Shown: in pieces, positions 42,866 through 52,640 of the stretch
Numbering within the stretch: position 1 is the first letter of the stretch
Layout: every line of letters starts with the position of its first letter
DNA from: Flavobacterium frigoris
GTDB taxonomy: Bacteria > Bacteroidota > Bacteroidia > Flavobacteriales > Flavobacteriaceae
Assembly (NCBI RefSeq): GCF_900111075.1
Contig: NZ_FOFZ01000011.1
Coordinates: 1-64,000, forward strand
DNA length: 64,000 nucleotides
Direction of reading: 5' to 3'
Program-made: the position numbers and the translations under genes
Notes under the pieces: generated by a model
The model's input: only the letters and a program-made list of their open reading frames with translations
What the model was told of the DNA's origin: nothing
Databases searched by the model: none

Positions 42866-45310
42866 ATGAGTATACGTATTCAAAACATAGTTCCTATTCT
42901 TAAGGCGAGAGCCTTTGGCAATACTGCAGAAGCGGTTATCGACACTGTTTCGATAGACAGTCGATCGTTACAAAACAGCGCTCATACTTTATTTTTTGCA
43001 TTGGTTGGCCCTAATAATGATGCGCATGCCTATATTGAAGATTTGATAGCAACAGGGGTTCAAAACTTTGTGGTTTTGCATATTCCGGAAGGATGTGCAA
43101 ATAAAGCTAATTTTCTAATTGTAGAAAACACCTTGGATGCTTTACAGCAATTTGCCGCCTATTATCGCTGCCTTTTTCATTTTCTCGTTATTGGTTTAAC
43201 CGGAAGTAATGGAAAAACGATAGTGAAGGAATGGCTCAATTTCCTGCTAAGCCCTGATTTTAATGTGATCCGCAGTCCAAAGAGTTACAATTCTCAGGTG
43301 GGTGTCCCCTTATCGATATTTGCCATTAATGAAAAACACAATCTGGGTATTTTTGAAGCAGGGATTTCTACGGTTAACGAAATGGAGAAATTAGAAAAAA
43401 TTATTCAACCTACCATTGGGATTCTTACAAGTATAGGTTCATCACATGACGAAGGTTTCCTTGATTTAGAAGAAAAAATTAACGAAAAATTAGTCCTTTT
43501 TAAGGAGGCCGAAATTGTAATTTACCAAAAAAGAGATCTTGTCGATAAATTGATTCTTCCAAGAACAAAAGCATTTACCTGGAGTTTTAAGAATGCGGAA
43601 GCAGATGTTTTTGTTTATAAAAAAGAAACCGAAAATCTAAACACCACAGTATATTACAAATACAAAGGAAACTCCCATGAGTTGATAATCCCATTTCAGG
43701 ATAAGGCATCCATAGAAAATGCAATCTCTTGTTTAATGGCATTGTTGTATTTTAATTATGATAGTACAACAATTCAATCAAGAATGTTATTGCTTTTTCC
43801 TGTGGAAATGCGATTAAAAGTAAAGAATGGTATCAATAATTGCAGTCTTATCGACGACAGTTATAGTTCGGATTTTCAGTCGTTGAAAATAGCATTGGAT
43901 TTTCTGGAAAGTCAAAAGCAATTTCCCAAAAAGACCGTTATCCTTTCTGATATTTTCCAAAGCGGTTTGTCCAATGAAGAGCTATATTCTAAAGTTTCGC
44001 AATTGATTATTTCCAATAATATAAGCCGGGTTATAGGCATTGGAGAAACCATATCGGCATTTAAAGATACCTTCGTCAATTGCATCACGTTTAATAATAC
44101 GGCTGAATTCATCTCCAATTTTGAAAACCTAGATTTTGCAAATGAAACCATTTTGATAAAAGGGGCAAGATCATTTCAATTTGAAGAAATCGTTTATTTG
44201 CTCGAAGAAAAAACCCATGAGACTGTTCTAGAAATTAACTTGAACGCCATCAGTTATAATCTGAACTTCTTTAAGTCTAAACTGAAACCCAATGTAAAAA
44301 TTATGGTTATGGTAAAGGCATTCGGTTATGGGAATGGTGGTTTGGAAATCGCCAAATTACTCGAACATCATAAAGTCGATTATCTGGGGGTAGCTTTCGC
44401 CGATGAAGGCATTTCGTTAAAGAACGGTGGTATTCATTTGCCAATTATGGTGCTTAATCCTGAGAACACGAGTTTTTCGGCAATTATACAATACCAATTA
44501 GAACCAGAAATATATTGTCTAAAAGGGCTTTATGCTTTTTTGAAAATTGCAAAGGAAAAAAACCTGTATCATTTTCCAATCCATATCAAACTGGATACGG
44601 GGATGCATCGTCTAGGTTTTGAGGAAGATACAATAGAGGAGCTAATCGCTACTTTAAAGGGGAATGATACCGTTCAAATACGAAGTATTCTATCGCATCT
44701 GGCCACAAGTGATGATTTGAAGCATCGTGATTTTACACTTTCGCAAATTAATTTGTTCGATACAATGTCCTCTAGAATTGTTAGGGAATTGGGAATTGAC
44801 CCGATTCGACATATTTTGAATACTTCTGGAATAAGTAATTACCCAGATTCTCAATTTAACATGGTTCGGCTAGGAATAGGACTTTATGGAGTGTCAAATG
44901 ACCCTGCGGAGCAAAAATACTTGGAAAACGTGGGTACTTTGAAATCCGTGATTTCACAAATCAGAACGATTACAGCAGGTGAAAGCGTTGGCTACGGTCG
45001 AAAGTTTATGGCTGAGAAACCTACAAAGGTTGCAACGATCCCTATTGGTTATGCGGATGGTATTTCGAGAGGTTGGGGAAATGGGGTAGGATTTGTAAGT
45101 ATAAAAGATAAAAAAGCAAAGATTTTAGGTAGTATTTGTATGGATATGTTGATGGTTGATGTCACTGAAATTGATTGTACAGAGGGGGATTCGGTGATTA
45201 TTTTTGGCGAAAGCCCAACGGTTTCTTATATAGCAAAAAAATTAAATACAATACCTTATGAAGTACTAACGAGTATTTCTCAACGTGTAAAAAGAGTATT
45301 TTACAGATAA
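42866..45310 (+). CDS. Bifunctional MurF / alanine racemase
   Basis: 814 residues joining two peptidoglycan enzymes. Residues 1 to about 450 are MurF (UDP-MurNAc-tripeptide:D-Ala-D-Ala ligase), with the ATP loop GLTGSNGKT at residues 110-118. Residues of about 454-814 are alanine racemase, with PLP-lysine K484 in MVKAFGYGNG and the catalytic tyrosine region in SVGYGRKF. The fusion supplies D-Ala and uses D-Ala-D-Ala in one polypeptide. Such fusions are known in Bacteroidota. It is monocistronic. Confidence 0.95.
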   Translation: MSIRIQNIVPILKARAFGNTAEAVIDTVSIDSRSLQNSAHTLFFALVGPNNDAHAYIEDLIATGVQNFVVLHIPEGCANKANFLIVENTLDALQQFAAYYRCLFHFLVIGLTGSNGKTIVKEWLNFLLSPDFNVIRSPKSYNSQVGVPLSIFAINEKHNLGIFEAGISTVNEMEKLEKIIQPTIGILTSIGSSHDEGFLDLEEKINEKLVLFKEAEIVIYQKRDLVDKLILPRTKAFTWSFKNAEADVFVYKKETENLNTTVYYKYKGNSHELIIPFQDKASIENAISCLMALLYFNYDSTTIQSRMLLLFPVEMRLKVKNGINNCSLIDDSYSSDFQSLKIALDFLESQKQFPKKTVILSDIFQSGLSNEELYSKVSQLIISNNISRVIGIGETISAFKDTFVNCITFNNTAEFISNFENLDFANETILIKGARSFQFEEIVYLLEEKTHETVLEINLNAISYNLNFFKSKLKPNVKIMVMVKAFGYGNGGLEIAKLLEHHKVDYLGVAFADEGISLKNGGIHLPIMVLNPENTSFSAIIQYQLEPEIYCLKGLYAFLKIAKEKNLYHFPIHIKLDTGMHRLGFEEDTIEELIATLKGNDTVQIRSILSHLATSDDLKHRDFTLSQINLFDTMSSRIVRELGIDPIRHILNTSGISNYPDSQFNMVRLGIGLYGVSNDPAEQKYLENVGTLKSVISQIRTITAGESVGYGRKFMAEKPTKVATIPIGYADGISRGWGNGVGFVSIKDKKAKILGSICMDMLMVDVTEIDCTEGDSVIIFGESPTVSYIAKKLNTIPYEVLTSISQRVKRVFYR

Positions 45311-45395
45311 TTAACTATTATTGAGGGTAATAATTTTAAATTATGTTAAAAATTTATTAATTTAGATTTTTATAAATAGTAACTAAAAAAAAGAT

Positions 45396-45818
45396 ATGGG
45401 ATTTTTCAGTGATTTTAAAGCATCTTTAATGAAAGGTGATGTGTTAAGTTTGGCAACTGCAGTTGTTATTGGGGGTGCATTTGGTAAAATTGTAAGCTCA
45501 GCAGTAGATGATGTGATTATGCCAATTGTTGGTTTGATAACTGGTGGAATTGATTTTACAACAAAATTCATAACACTTGATGGAAACAGCTATGCTGATT
45601 TAGCTGCGGCTCAAACAGCAGGAGCTGCCGTAATTACTTATGGGAATCTCGTGCAAGCCACTATCAATTTTGTTATTATTGCATTATTTGTCTTTGTCAT
45701 TTTAAGAGCTGCTGAAAAAGCAAAGAAAAAAGAGGAAGTTGTTGCCGCACCAGCTGCACGAGTGGGACCAACTCAAGAAGAGTTGCTTATACAAATTAGA
45801 GATTTATTGAAAAAATAA
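45396..45818 (+). CDS. mscL: Large-conductance mechanosensitive channel
   Basis: MscL protein of 140 residues with two membrane helices. It begins with [20 protein letters not shown], followed by [13 protein letters not shown], the pore-lining first helix. The second helix is in the [14 protein letters not shown] segment, and the C-terminus is a charged coiled-coil. It opens under osmotic downshock. It is followed by a terminator. Confidence 0.95.
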   Translation: MGFFSDFKASLMKGDVLSLATAVVIGGAFGKIVSSAVDDVIMPIVGLITGGIDFTTKFITLDGNSYADLAAAQTAGAAVITYGNLVQATINFVIIALFVFVILRAAEKAKKKEEVVAAPAARVGPTQEELLIQIRDLLKK

Positions 45819-45846
45819 GAAGACCGCTATGCTATATGTTCAACTT

Positions 45847-45876
45847 AACCACCTACTAAAACGGGTGGTTTTTCTT
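45847..45876 (+). terminator. Terminator after mscL
   Basis: AACCACC (45847-45853) pairs with GGTGGTT (45864-45870), followed by a T run. It lies about 28 bases after the stop codon. Confidence 0.75.
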
Positions 45877-45919
45877 TATTGTTACAATTGTAACATTTTG
45901 TTATTTTTTGTTAATCGTC

Positions 45920-45949
45920 TTGTTATGATTTGAATATTACTTACTTTTG
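45920..45949 (+). promoter_or_regulatory. Promoter of asd
   Basis: A -33 TTG (45920-45922) is followed by exactly 19 bases and then TACTTTTG (45942-45949). This is a textbook Bacteroidota sigma-A promoter. The leader to the ATG at 45986 is about 30 bases. Confidence 0.8.
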
Positions 45950-45985
45950 CAGTACAAATTAAGAATTCTATAATAAATATATACT

Positions 45986-46975
45986 ATGAGAATAGCAGTT
46001 GTTGGTGCTACCGGTATGGTTGGCGAAGTAATGTTAAAAGTGTTGGCAGAGAGAAATTTTCCTGTAACGGAATTAATTCCAGTTGCGTCTGAAAAGTCAG
46101 TGGGTAAACTAATTGAATTTAAAGGAAAGAGTTATGCTGTTGTAGGGATGCAAACCGCAGTAGATATGAAAGCAGATATTGCTTTGTTTTCTGCTGGAGG
46201 AGAAACATCTTTAGAATGGGCTCCAAAATTTGCTGCTGCCGGAACAACCGTTATCGACAACTCTTCAGCATGGAGAATGGATCCAACTAAAAAATTGATT
46301 GTTCCTGAAATTAATGCTTCTTCATTAACTAAAGATGATAAAATTATCGCTAACCCAAACTGTTCTACGATTCAGATGGTTTTGGTTTTAGCACCTTTAC
46401 ATAAAAAATACAATATCAAGCGTGTGATCGTTTCTACTTATCAATCTATTACTGGTACAGGAGTTAAGGCCGTACAACAATTGGAAAATGAATATGCAGG
46501 AGTTCAAGGTGAAATGGCGTATAAATACCCAATTCATAGAAATGCTATTCCACAATGTGATTCTTTCGAAGAAAACGGATATACAAAAGAAGAAATGAAA
46601 TTGGTTCGTGAGACTCAAAAAATATTAGATGACAGAACAATTGCAGTTACTGCTACCGCCGTTCGTGTGCCTATCGTTGGTGGACACAGTGAAGCAGTAA
46701 ATGTGGAGTTTTCGAATGATTTTGTGGTTTCGGATATTCAAAATATTTTACACCACACTGATGGAGTAGTAGTACAAGATAACAATGATACGTATACCTA
46801 TCCGATGCCAATGTACGCGCAAGGAAAAGATGATGTTTTTGTAGGTAGAATTCGTCGTGACGAAAGCCAGGCAAACACATTGAATATGTGGATTGTTGCT
46901 GACAATTTAAGAAAAGGAGCCGCGACAAATACAATTCAAATTGCTGAATACCTTATTGCTGCAAAGTTCGTATAA
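45986..46975 (+). CDS. asd: Aspartate-semialdehyde dehydrogenase
   Basis: 329 residues. The NADP-binding motif AVVGATGMVGEVML is at the start. The catalytic cysteine is C126 in NPNCSTIQM. The enzyme makes aspartate semialdehyde, the branch point to lysine, diaminopimelate, threonine and methionine. It is monocistronic between a clear promoter and a long terminator hairpin. Confidence 0.96.
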   Translation: MRIAVVGATGMVGEVMLKVLAERNFPVTELIPVASEKSVGKLIEFKGKSYAVVGMQTAVDMKADIALFSAGGETSLEWAPKFAAAGTTVIDNSSAWRMDPTKKLIVPEINASSLTKDDKIIANPNCSTIQMVLVLAPLHKKYNIKRVIVSTYQSITGTGVKAVQQLENEYAGVQGEMAYKYPIHRNAIPQCDSFEENGYTKEEMKLVRETQKILDDRTIAVTATAVRVPIVGGHSEAVNVEFSNDFVVSDIQNILHHTDGVVVQDNNDTYTYPMPMYAQGKDDVFVGRIRRDESQANTLNMWIVADNLRKGAATNTIQIAEYLIAAKFV

Positions 46976-46999
46976 GGCTATAATAGACAGTTTGTTAAG

Positions 47000-47053
47000 T
47001 CTATCTAAGTTAATAATTCTTTATGTTTTATTAATTTAGATAGATTTTTTTTT
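47000..47053 (+). terminator. Long terminator after asd
   Basis: A 17-base arm TCTATCTAAGTTAATAA (47000-47016) pairs with TTATTAATTTAGATAGA (47028-47044), with one G-U, followed by nine T. It is unusually long for a terminator. Confidence 0.8.
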
Positions 47054-47063
47054 AAGGTTTACC

Positions 47064-47071
47064 TACATTTG
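47064..47071 (+). promoter_or_regulatory. -7 element close to the start of the His-rich gene
   Basis: TACATTTG fits TAnnTTTG. Its end is 6 bases before the ATG at 47078, so the transcript would start at or next to the start codon. No -33 TTG is visible, as the T run of the preceding terminator occupies the spot. Confidence 0.4.
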
Positions 47072-47077
47072 CACTCT

Positions 47078-47431
47078 ATGAAAAAGATAAAACTATTATT
47101 AAGTCTTTCTTTGGCGATGACGGTATTGTTTTCAATACTTTTTCAATCGCTGCATAGTTATGCGCATTTTGTTCAGCAATTCTCGAAAACTGAATGCCAC
47201 CACAAGTACAATGTAAAACATACCGCCGAAATTACGCACCAACATCACAGCTTTGATGATTGTAAAGTGTGTCATTTTAGTTTTGGTTCTTATATAACTC
47301 CTCAAGTATTTCCGTATTCACTTCATTCAAATTACGAACAGACTCCCTATTTCTTTCAGAAGGGAAAAACCTTTATTTCGTTTCCCGGTAGTTTGTATTC
47401 TCTTCGAGGGCCACCTTCAGTTATTATTTAA
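47078..47431 (+). CDS. His/Cys-rich exported protein
   Basis: 117 residues from ATG 47078, preferred over a TTG at 47069. It has an N-terminal hydrophobic segment (KIKLLLSLSLAMTVLFSILFQ), then a central stretch rich in His and Cys: ECHHKYNVKH, HQHHSFDDCKVCHF. These resemble metal-binding sites. It lies 118 bases upstream of a TonB-dependent receptor gene on the same strand and could form a metal-uptake unit with it. The exact family is not recognised. Confidence 0.7.
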   Translation: MKKIKLLLSLSLAMTVLFSILFQSLHSYAHFVQQFSKTECHHKYNVKHTAEITHQHHSFDDCKVCHFSFGSYITPQVFPYSLHSNYEQTPYFFQKGKTFISFPGSLYSLRGPPSVII

Positions 47432-47549
47432 ATTAAAGTTATTTCCAACCAATTCTTATTGTTTTTTGTTGGGAATTTTCACTTATTAAATAATTTCAAT
47501 TCAGTTATCTTTTTAAGATTTCTGTTTGAGCATACTACAATCATTTCTG

Positions 47550-49760
47550 ATGAAAAAAATTATAATTACCATACTATTAGGGTTTTCAGCGCTGCTTCAT
47601 GCGCAAAGCAAAGTATCTGGGACAGTATCGAACATAGCAAACCAACCTCTAAAAGGCGTGTCAGTTTATGCGGCAGAATTGCATAAAGGTACTACAACAG
47701 ATGAAAACGGAAAGTACAGTTTGTCAAATCTTCCTAATGGAAATGTAAAATTGAGTTTTACTTTCGTGGGATTTACAACTGAGAATAAGACAATTAAAGG
47801 ACTTCAACAAGCAAATACTCTAGATGTGATATTGGAAGAAACCATTTTCGAAATGGATGAGGTAATCGTTTCTACTGCTTTCAATAAAATACAGTCACAA
47901 AATGTGATGAAGGTGGAACATGCAACCATCAAGGAATTACAACAAAAAGGAACAGCAACCCTAATTGAAGGCTTGGCAACGATTCCTGGTGTTTCTCAAG
48001 TTTCAACTGGAACTTCGATAGGGAAACCAGTAATTCGTGGCTTGAGTGGAAACCGTGTGTTAGTTTATTCTCAAGGAGTCCGAATGGAAAACCAACAGTT
48101 TGGAGACGAGCATGGTTTGGGATTAAATGATGCAGGAGTAGAAAGCGTTGAGGTAATCAAAGGTCCTGCTTCTTTATTATATGGCTCAGATGCACTGGGC
48201 GGCGTTTTGTATTTTAACCCAGAGAAATTTGCCGATGCGAATACGTTTAAAGCTAATTTTAGTCAGAAGTTGTTTTCCAATACTTTAGGAAGTAATTCTT
48301 CTCTTGGATTAAAAACATCCACAGACAACTGGAAATTTATAACCAGGGGAAGTTATAATACGCATTCTGATTATAGAATATCGGGAGGAGATCGCGTAAC
48401 CAATACTCGTTATAACGAAACAGATTTTAAAACAGGTATTGGCTACAGCAATTCTAGTTTTTCTTCGGTTCTTCGATACAATTATAACAAACTGGATTTA
48501 GGGATTCCAGAGGATGGGATAGCAGAACAAACGTCAAGTAAAAACACTGCATTTCCGAGACAAGGCGTTTTTAATCATCTGTTGAGTTTGAATTCAGTTA
48601 TCTATCTAAAAGATTCAAAACTAGATATTGATTTGGGGTATATTGCAAATGATCGCTCTGAATATGAAGATAGTAATGTGGCAGGTTTACATATGAAATT
48701 GAAAACTTTTAACTACGATGCGAAGTATTATTTGCCTAACATGGGTAAATTGGAATCGATTTTTGGAATTCAAGGAATGCACCAAACCAATACTAATTCA
48801 GGCGAAGAATACTTGATTCCAGATGCTGTCACTAATGATTTTGGTGTTTTTGGGACTATTAATTATGAATGGGATAACAACAGTGCACTTCAAGGAGGTT
48901 TGCGTTTTGACAATAGAAAAATCACTTCAACCGAAAATGGAATACTGGGAGAAGAAGGTTATTTTAAAGCAGTTGATAAATCCTTTGACAGTTTTAATGC
49001 TTCCTTGGGGTACAAAAGGAAGCTTGCTCAGGATTTGACTTTAAGGATGAATCTAGCTTCAGGGTTTAGAGCACCTAATTTAGCCGAGTTAACGTCCAAC
49101 GGAGTTCACGAAGGGACTAATCGCTACGAAGTAGGAAATAGTGATTTGAAAACAGAGCAAAACGTACAGTCTGATATTAATTTAGAATACAACAACAGTC
49201 ATTTTGAGTTTTTTGTAAATGGTTTTTACAATCATATCAACAATTATATCTACACTTCGCCAACAGGAGCTGTATTGGATAATAATGATGTGTTCAATTA
49301 CATTCAAAGCAATGCCAAATTGTATGGAGGAGAAGTTGGTTTGCATTTTCATCCTCATCCATTGGATTGGTTGCATTATGAAACTGCTTTTGAAACCGTT
49401 ACGGCGAAAAAACAGAACGGGGACTACTTGCCACTGATTCCTGCAAACAATTGGAATAATACGCTTAGAGGTGAATTTAAAGTTAAAGAGTGGCTCGAAG
49501 CCGGATTCGCTACTTTTAATGTGAATACAACATTTAACCAAGACAATGTAAGTGGCTTTGAAACCAAATCTAATGGCTATACTTTAATAAATTTAGGCCT
49601 TGGCGGAACAGTAAAACTAGGTAAAACTGTTTTTGATGTTAACCTTAACGGAAATAATTTATTCGACAAAAAATACATAGCCCATTTGTCAAGATTAAAA
49701 AATGACGGAATCCCGAATATAGGCCGAAACATAGTTCTGGGTGTCAATTTCAATTTATAG
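47550..49760 (+). CDS. TonB-dependent outer-membrane receptor
   Basis: 736 residues, starting at MKKIIITILLGFSALLHAQ (signal peptide); the start at 47526 adds 8 residues. The N-terminus has a carboxypeptidase-regulatory-like beta domain (about residues 20-110). A plug domain follows with PVIRGLSGNRVLVYSQGVRM and EVIKGPASLLYGSDALGGVL, and then a 22-strand barrel ending in FNL. The plug resembles ZnuD-type zinc/metal receptors, and the upstream His/Cys-rich protein fits this. Substrate is inferred, not shown. Confidence 0.9.
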   Translation: MKKIIITILLGFSALLHAQSKVSGTVSNIANQPLKGVSVYAAELHKGTTTDENGKYSLSNLPNGNVKLSFTFVGFTTENKTIKGLQQANTLDVILEETIFEMDEVIVSTAFNKIQSQNVMKVEHATIKELQQKGTATLIEGLATIPGVSQVSTGTSIGKPVIRGLSGNRVLVYSQGVRMENQQFGDEHGLGLNDAGVESVEVIKGPASLLYGSDALGGVLYFNPEKFADANTFKANFSQKLFSNTLGSNSSLGLKTSTDNWKFITRGSYNTHSDYRISGGDRVTNTRYNETDFKTGIGYSNSSFSSVLRYNYNKLDLGIPEDGIAEQTSSKNTAFPRQGVFNHLLSLNSVIYLKDSKLDIDLGYIANDRSEYEDSNVAGLHMKLKTFNYDAKYYLPNMGKLESIFGIQGMHQTNTNSGEEYLIPDAVTNDFGVFGTINYEWDNNSALQGGLRFDNRKITSTENGILGEEGYFKAVDKSFDSFNASLGYKRKLAQDLTLRMNLASGFRAPNLAELTSNGVHEGTNRYEVGNSDLKTEQNVQSDINLEYNNSHFEFFVNGFYNHINNYIYTSPTGAVLDNNDVFNYIQSNAKLYGGEVGLHFHPHPLDWLHYETAFETVTAKKQNGDYLPLIPANNWNNTLRGEFKVKEWLEAGFATFNVNTTFNQDNVSGFETKSNGYTLINLGLGGTVKLGKTVFDVNLNGNNLFDKKYIAHLSRLKNDGIPNIGRNIVLGVNFNL

Positions 49761-49780
49761 AAAAAGTCTAAATAATGAAG

Positions 49781-49808
49781 CGCTATCCGAAAGGGTAGCG
49801 TTTTTTTT
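49781..49808 (+). terminator. Terminator after the TonB receptor gene
   Basis: CGCTATCC (49781-49788) pairs with GGGTAGCG (49793-49800), with one G-U and a GAAA tetraloop, followed by eight T. Confidence 0.85.
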
Positions 49809-49861
49809 GTCATTTAATTTTGAGAGCATTATAGGCTTTTTCGGAAAAGAAAAATTACACG

Positions 49862-50180
49862 AAGCGTCGCAAAGCAAACGCTAAGTTTCTCAAAGAGTTT
49901 TAAACATGTAGAAATTAAGGGTCATTAAATGTTGGGTAGTTTTTTTACCATATAAGTCATATCAGTTTAATGAGTTTTAGGCTTACTTTTTGTAAATCAT
50001 TGGGATAGTAAGAGACATTAAGAGTTGGCTTAATTTCTTAATGGTTTTAATTGTTTATGGTTTGCATATTTGTGTGGAACCTCAATGCCTCTCTCCGGAA
50101 CCGTTGCGCGTCTCTGTGGAATATATTTCCGTAATGATAAATTAATAAAAAACTTATATGGGTTATATGTTTTAAAATTT
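49862..50180 (+). repeat. Fold-back intergenic repeat, copy 1
   Basis: It opens with a CGCAAAGCAAACGC stretch. The left arm TTTTTTACCATATAAGTCAT (49941-) and the right arm AACTTATATGGGTTATATGT (50151-50170) are inverted relatives. Between them are GTTGGCTTAATT, TCTTAATGGTTTTA and GCGCGTCTCTGTGG. The related copy 2 lies at 55460-55722, in the same orientation, on the other side of the photolyase operon. Confidence 0.65.
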
Positions 50181-50206
50181 CAACCCTATTTTAAATCTAA
50201 GTTTCG

Positions 50207-50214
50207 TATCTTTG
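50207..50214 (+). promoter_or_regulatory. -7 element for the photolyase operon
   Basis: TATCTTTG fits TAnnTTTG. It lies 66 bases before the GTG at 50280. A matching -33 TTG is not seen. Confidence 0.45.
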
Positions 50215-50279
50215 TTTATCAAAAACAATAAAAGATTAAACAACTTAATCTTAAACAAAAGCAATAAAAATCAATTAAA

Positions 50280-51770
50280 GTGCTTAAAACTACAATAAAT
50301 ATTGTTTGGTTTAAAAGAGACCTGCGTTTTACAGATAACGAAGCTTTGTTTAGCGCACAGAACTCAGGATTGCCTTTATTGTTCGTTTATTTCTTTGAAC
50401 CGAGCGTTATGAATTATGACGATGCTGACGTGCGTCATTGGCGTTTTATATATGAATCCATTCAAGACTTACAAACCAAGTTAAACGCAACAAATTCTAA
50501 GCTGTATTTTTTTCACAATGAAGTGGAACCCGTGTTTGTCGAGCTGTTAAAACAGTATGACATAGACACTGTTTTTTCCCATCAAGAAATAGGTAACAAG
50601 CTTACTTTTGATAGAGATCTAGCGATGCAGGATTTTTTTCAAAAAAATAATATTAGTTGGAAAGAGTCACAAATGCATGGCGTCATTAGACGATTGAAAT
50701 CAAGGCAGCATTGGGATAAGCGCTGGGAAGAAGTGATGCGTGCCGAACCTAAAATGAGTGTGATTCAAGATTTCAATTTAATTCAACTAGAGGATGTTTT
50801 TTATAGTTCCATAAAAGGAAATTCACTTTCTGAAAGCATTACAAATCCAAATAAAAATTTCCAAAAAGGAGGTGAAAATCTTGCTTGGCGCTATTTAGAC
50901 AGTTTTGTAAAGGAGCGTTATGTCAATTACAGCATGCATATTTCGAAACCAGCATTGAGCAGAAAAGGCTGTAGCCGCTTGTCTCCTTATTTGGCTTATG
51001 GTAATATCAGTATGCGATTGATTTATCAATATACAAATCAGCATTATGAGAATTCTAAAAATAAACGAGCGATTCTTAATTTCGTTTCTCGGTTACATTG
51101 GCATTGCCATTTCATGCAAAAATTTGAAGATGAATGCCGCATGGAATTTGAAAATGTAAATAGAGCGTATGACACTTTGGTTAAGCCAAAGAATGAAAAC
51201 TATATCAAAGCCTGGCAAGAAGGAAAAACGGGAGTGCCTATTGTTGATGCCTGCATGCGATGTTTGGTTGCAACGGGCTATATCAATTTTAGGATGCGCG
51301 CCATGGTAGTTTCCTTTTTTACGTTTAATCTGTGGCAAGATTGGCGAGAGTTACATTTTCTTGCAAGACAATTTTTAGACTACGAACCCGGAATTCATTA
51401 TCCGCAAATCCAAATGCAATCAGGAACAACTGGTATAAATACGATTAGGATTTATAGTCCCATTAAAAACTCTCAAGATCATGATCCTGACGGTGTTTTT
51501 ATTAAACAATGGTTGCCTGAATTAGCGGAGATTCCAGTTAGTTTAGTTCATGAACCGTGGAAGTTAAATCCAATTGAACAACAATTTTATAGCTGTGAAA
51601 TAGGGAAAGATTATCCCGAACCTATTGTCAATATTGAAGAAACTAGAAAACGGGCTAGTGATATAGTATGGAGTTTCCGTAAGAAAGACGAAGTGAAAGA
51701 AGAAGGAAAACGGATTTTGAAAAAGCACGTTTCTAATCCGAATCGAAGAACAAAAAAAACAAAAACATAA
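50280..51770 (+). CDS. Photolyase/cryptochrome family protein 1
   Basis: 496 residues from a GTG start (no nearer ATG fits). The N-terminal alpha/beta domain opens with [18 protein letters not shown], and the FAD-binding helical domain holds [59 protein letters not shown] and [10 protein letters not shown]. It uses flavin and light either to repair pyrimidine dimers or to sense blue light; which one cannot be read from sequence. It heads a five-gene operon with two more photolyase-type genes, and the next gene starts at its stop codon. Confidence 0.92.
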   Translation: MLKTTINIVWFKRDLRFTDNEALFSAQNSGLPLLFVYFFEPSVMNYDDADVRHWRFIYESIQDLQTKLNATNSKLYFFHNEVEPVFVELLKQYDIDTVFSHQEIGNKLTFDRDLAMQDFFQKNNISWKESQMHGVIRRLKSRQHWDKRWEEVMRAEPKMSVIQDFNLIQLEDVFYSSIKGNSLSESITNPNKNFQKGGENLAWRYLDSFVKERYVNYSMHISKPALSRKGCSRLSPYLAYGNISMRLIYQYTNQHYENSKNKRAILNFVSRLHWHCHFMQKFEDECRMEFENVNRAYDTLVKPKNENYIKAWQEGKTGVPIVDACMRCLVATGYINFRMRAMVVSFFTFNLWQDWRELHFLARQFLDYEPGIHYPQIQMQSGTTGINTIRIYSPIKNSQDHDPDGVFIKQWLPELAEIPVSLVHEPWKLNPIEQQFYSCEIGKDYPEPIVNIEETRKRASDIVWSFRKKDEVKEEGKRILKKHVSNPNRRTKKTKT

Positions 51771-52504
51771 TGACTATCTTTTTAAAAGCAAATTGGGAAA
51801 ATATCATAATGGCAAATTATGAAATTGATCCTGCAATACTAATTCCGTTCTTGCCCAAAGGTGTCGAACTCGATTTATATGCAGGGAAGGCTTATGTAAG
51901 TTTGGTGGGTTTCATGTTTAAGAAAACCAAACTTTTTAATGTTCCAATTCCGCATTTTGGAACTTTTGAAGAAATTAATTTGCGCTTTTATGTGGTTCGA
52001 AAAGAGGGAGACACCGTAAAACGCGGTGTAGTCTTTATCAATGAAACCATTCCGTATCCTATCGTGGCTTGGATGGCGAATAAATTATACAAAGAGCATT
52101 ATACTGTGGTTCCTACGAAACACGAAATCACGACCGAAATCACGAGTAAAAAAGTACAGTTTGAATGGCTTTTAAACAAAAAATGGAATAGCATTTATGT
52201 AGAAGCAACCACCGAATCGAAGCCGATGAAACGTGAAAGTTTAGAGAAATTTATATTCGAACATTATTATGGTTATACTAAAATTGACCAAAATAATACG
52301 GAAGAATACAAATTGCAACATCCAAGTTGGCAGGTAAATCAAGTGTTAGATTATAAAATGGATTGCGATTTCACAGCGATGTACGGTGATGCGTTTTCGA
52401 TTTTAAATGCTACAAAACCCGAAGCTGTTTTTATAGCCGAAGGTTCTTCAGTAGGAATAGAATGGAAAAGAAACCGACTCAATTTTGAAAATGAAAAACA
52501 TTAA
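51770..52504 (+). CDS. DUF2071 (YqjF-like) protein
   Basis: 244 residues. DUF2071 features are visible: [23 protein letters not shown] at the start (shortened here to [13 protein letters not shown]) and [18 protein letters not shown]. No signal peptide or catalytic motif is seen. Its ATG overlaps the stop codon of the preceding photolyase gene by one base, so it is translationally coupled. DUF2071 has no firm function, and its repeated presence next to photolyases suggests a role in the same response. Confidence 0.85.
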   Translation: MTIFLKANWENIIMANYEIDPAILIPFLPKGVELDLYAGKAYVSLVGFMFKKTKLFNVPIPHFGTFEEINLRFYVVRKEGDTVKRGVVFINETIPYPIVAWMANKLYKEHYTVVPTKHEITTEITSKKVQFEWLLNKKWNSIYVEATTESKPMKRESLEKFIFEHYYGYTKIDQNNTEEYKLQHPSWQVNQVLDYKMDCDFTAMYGDAFSILNATKPEAVFIAEGSSVGIEWKRNRLNFENEKH

Positions 52505-52640
52505 AAAACAAAACTTACCGACTAAAACCTGTTTGGTTTGTCAAAGACCTTTTTCTTGGCGTAAAAAATGGGAAAAGGTTTGGGATGAGGTAAAATATTG
52601 TAGTGATAAATGTAGAAGCAACAGAAAAGATGTCAAATAA
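52491..52640 (+). CDS. DUF2256 zinc-ribbon protein (49 aa)
   Basis: A gene too short for many ORF callers. The ATG at 52491 lies inside the end of the DUF2071 gene, and the TAA at 52638-52640 lies inside the next gene. The product has a CxxC (C14, C17) and a CxxxC (C37, C41) separated by a basic, tryptophan-rich stretch ([11 protein letters not shown]), which are the features of DUF2256, a family seen next to photolyase and cryptochrome genes. It probably binds zinc. Overlaps on both sides imply coupled translation. Confidence 0.88.
   Translation: MKNIKKQNLPTKTCLVCQRPFSWRKKWEKVWDEVKYCSDKCRSNRKDVK

Larger units (their letters stand above)
49761..50279. other. Intergenic region with a fold-back repeat
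   Basis: About 520 bases before the photolyase operon. It holds the TonB-gene terminator at 49781-49808 and fold-back repeat copy 1 at 49862-50180. I see no gene in it. Confidence 0.6.

Noticed and set aside
47459..47686. 75-residue frame over the TonB receptor start
   Set aside because: It shadows the receptor signal peptide in another frame and has no features of its own.
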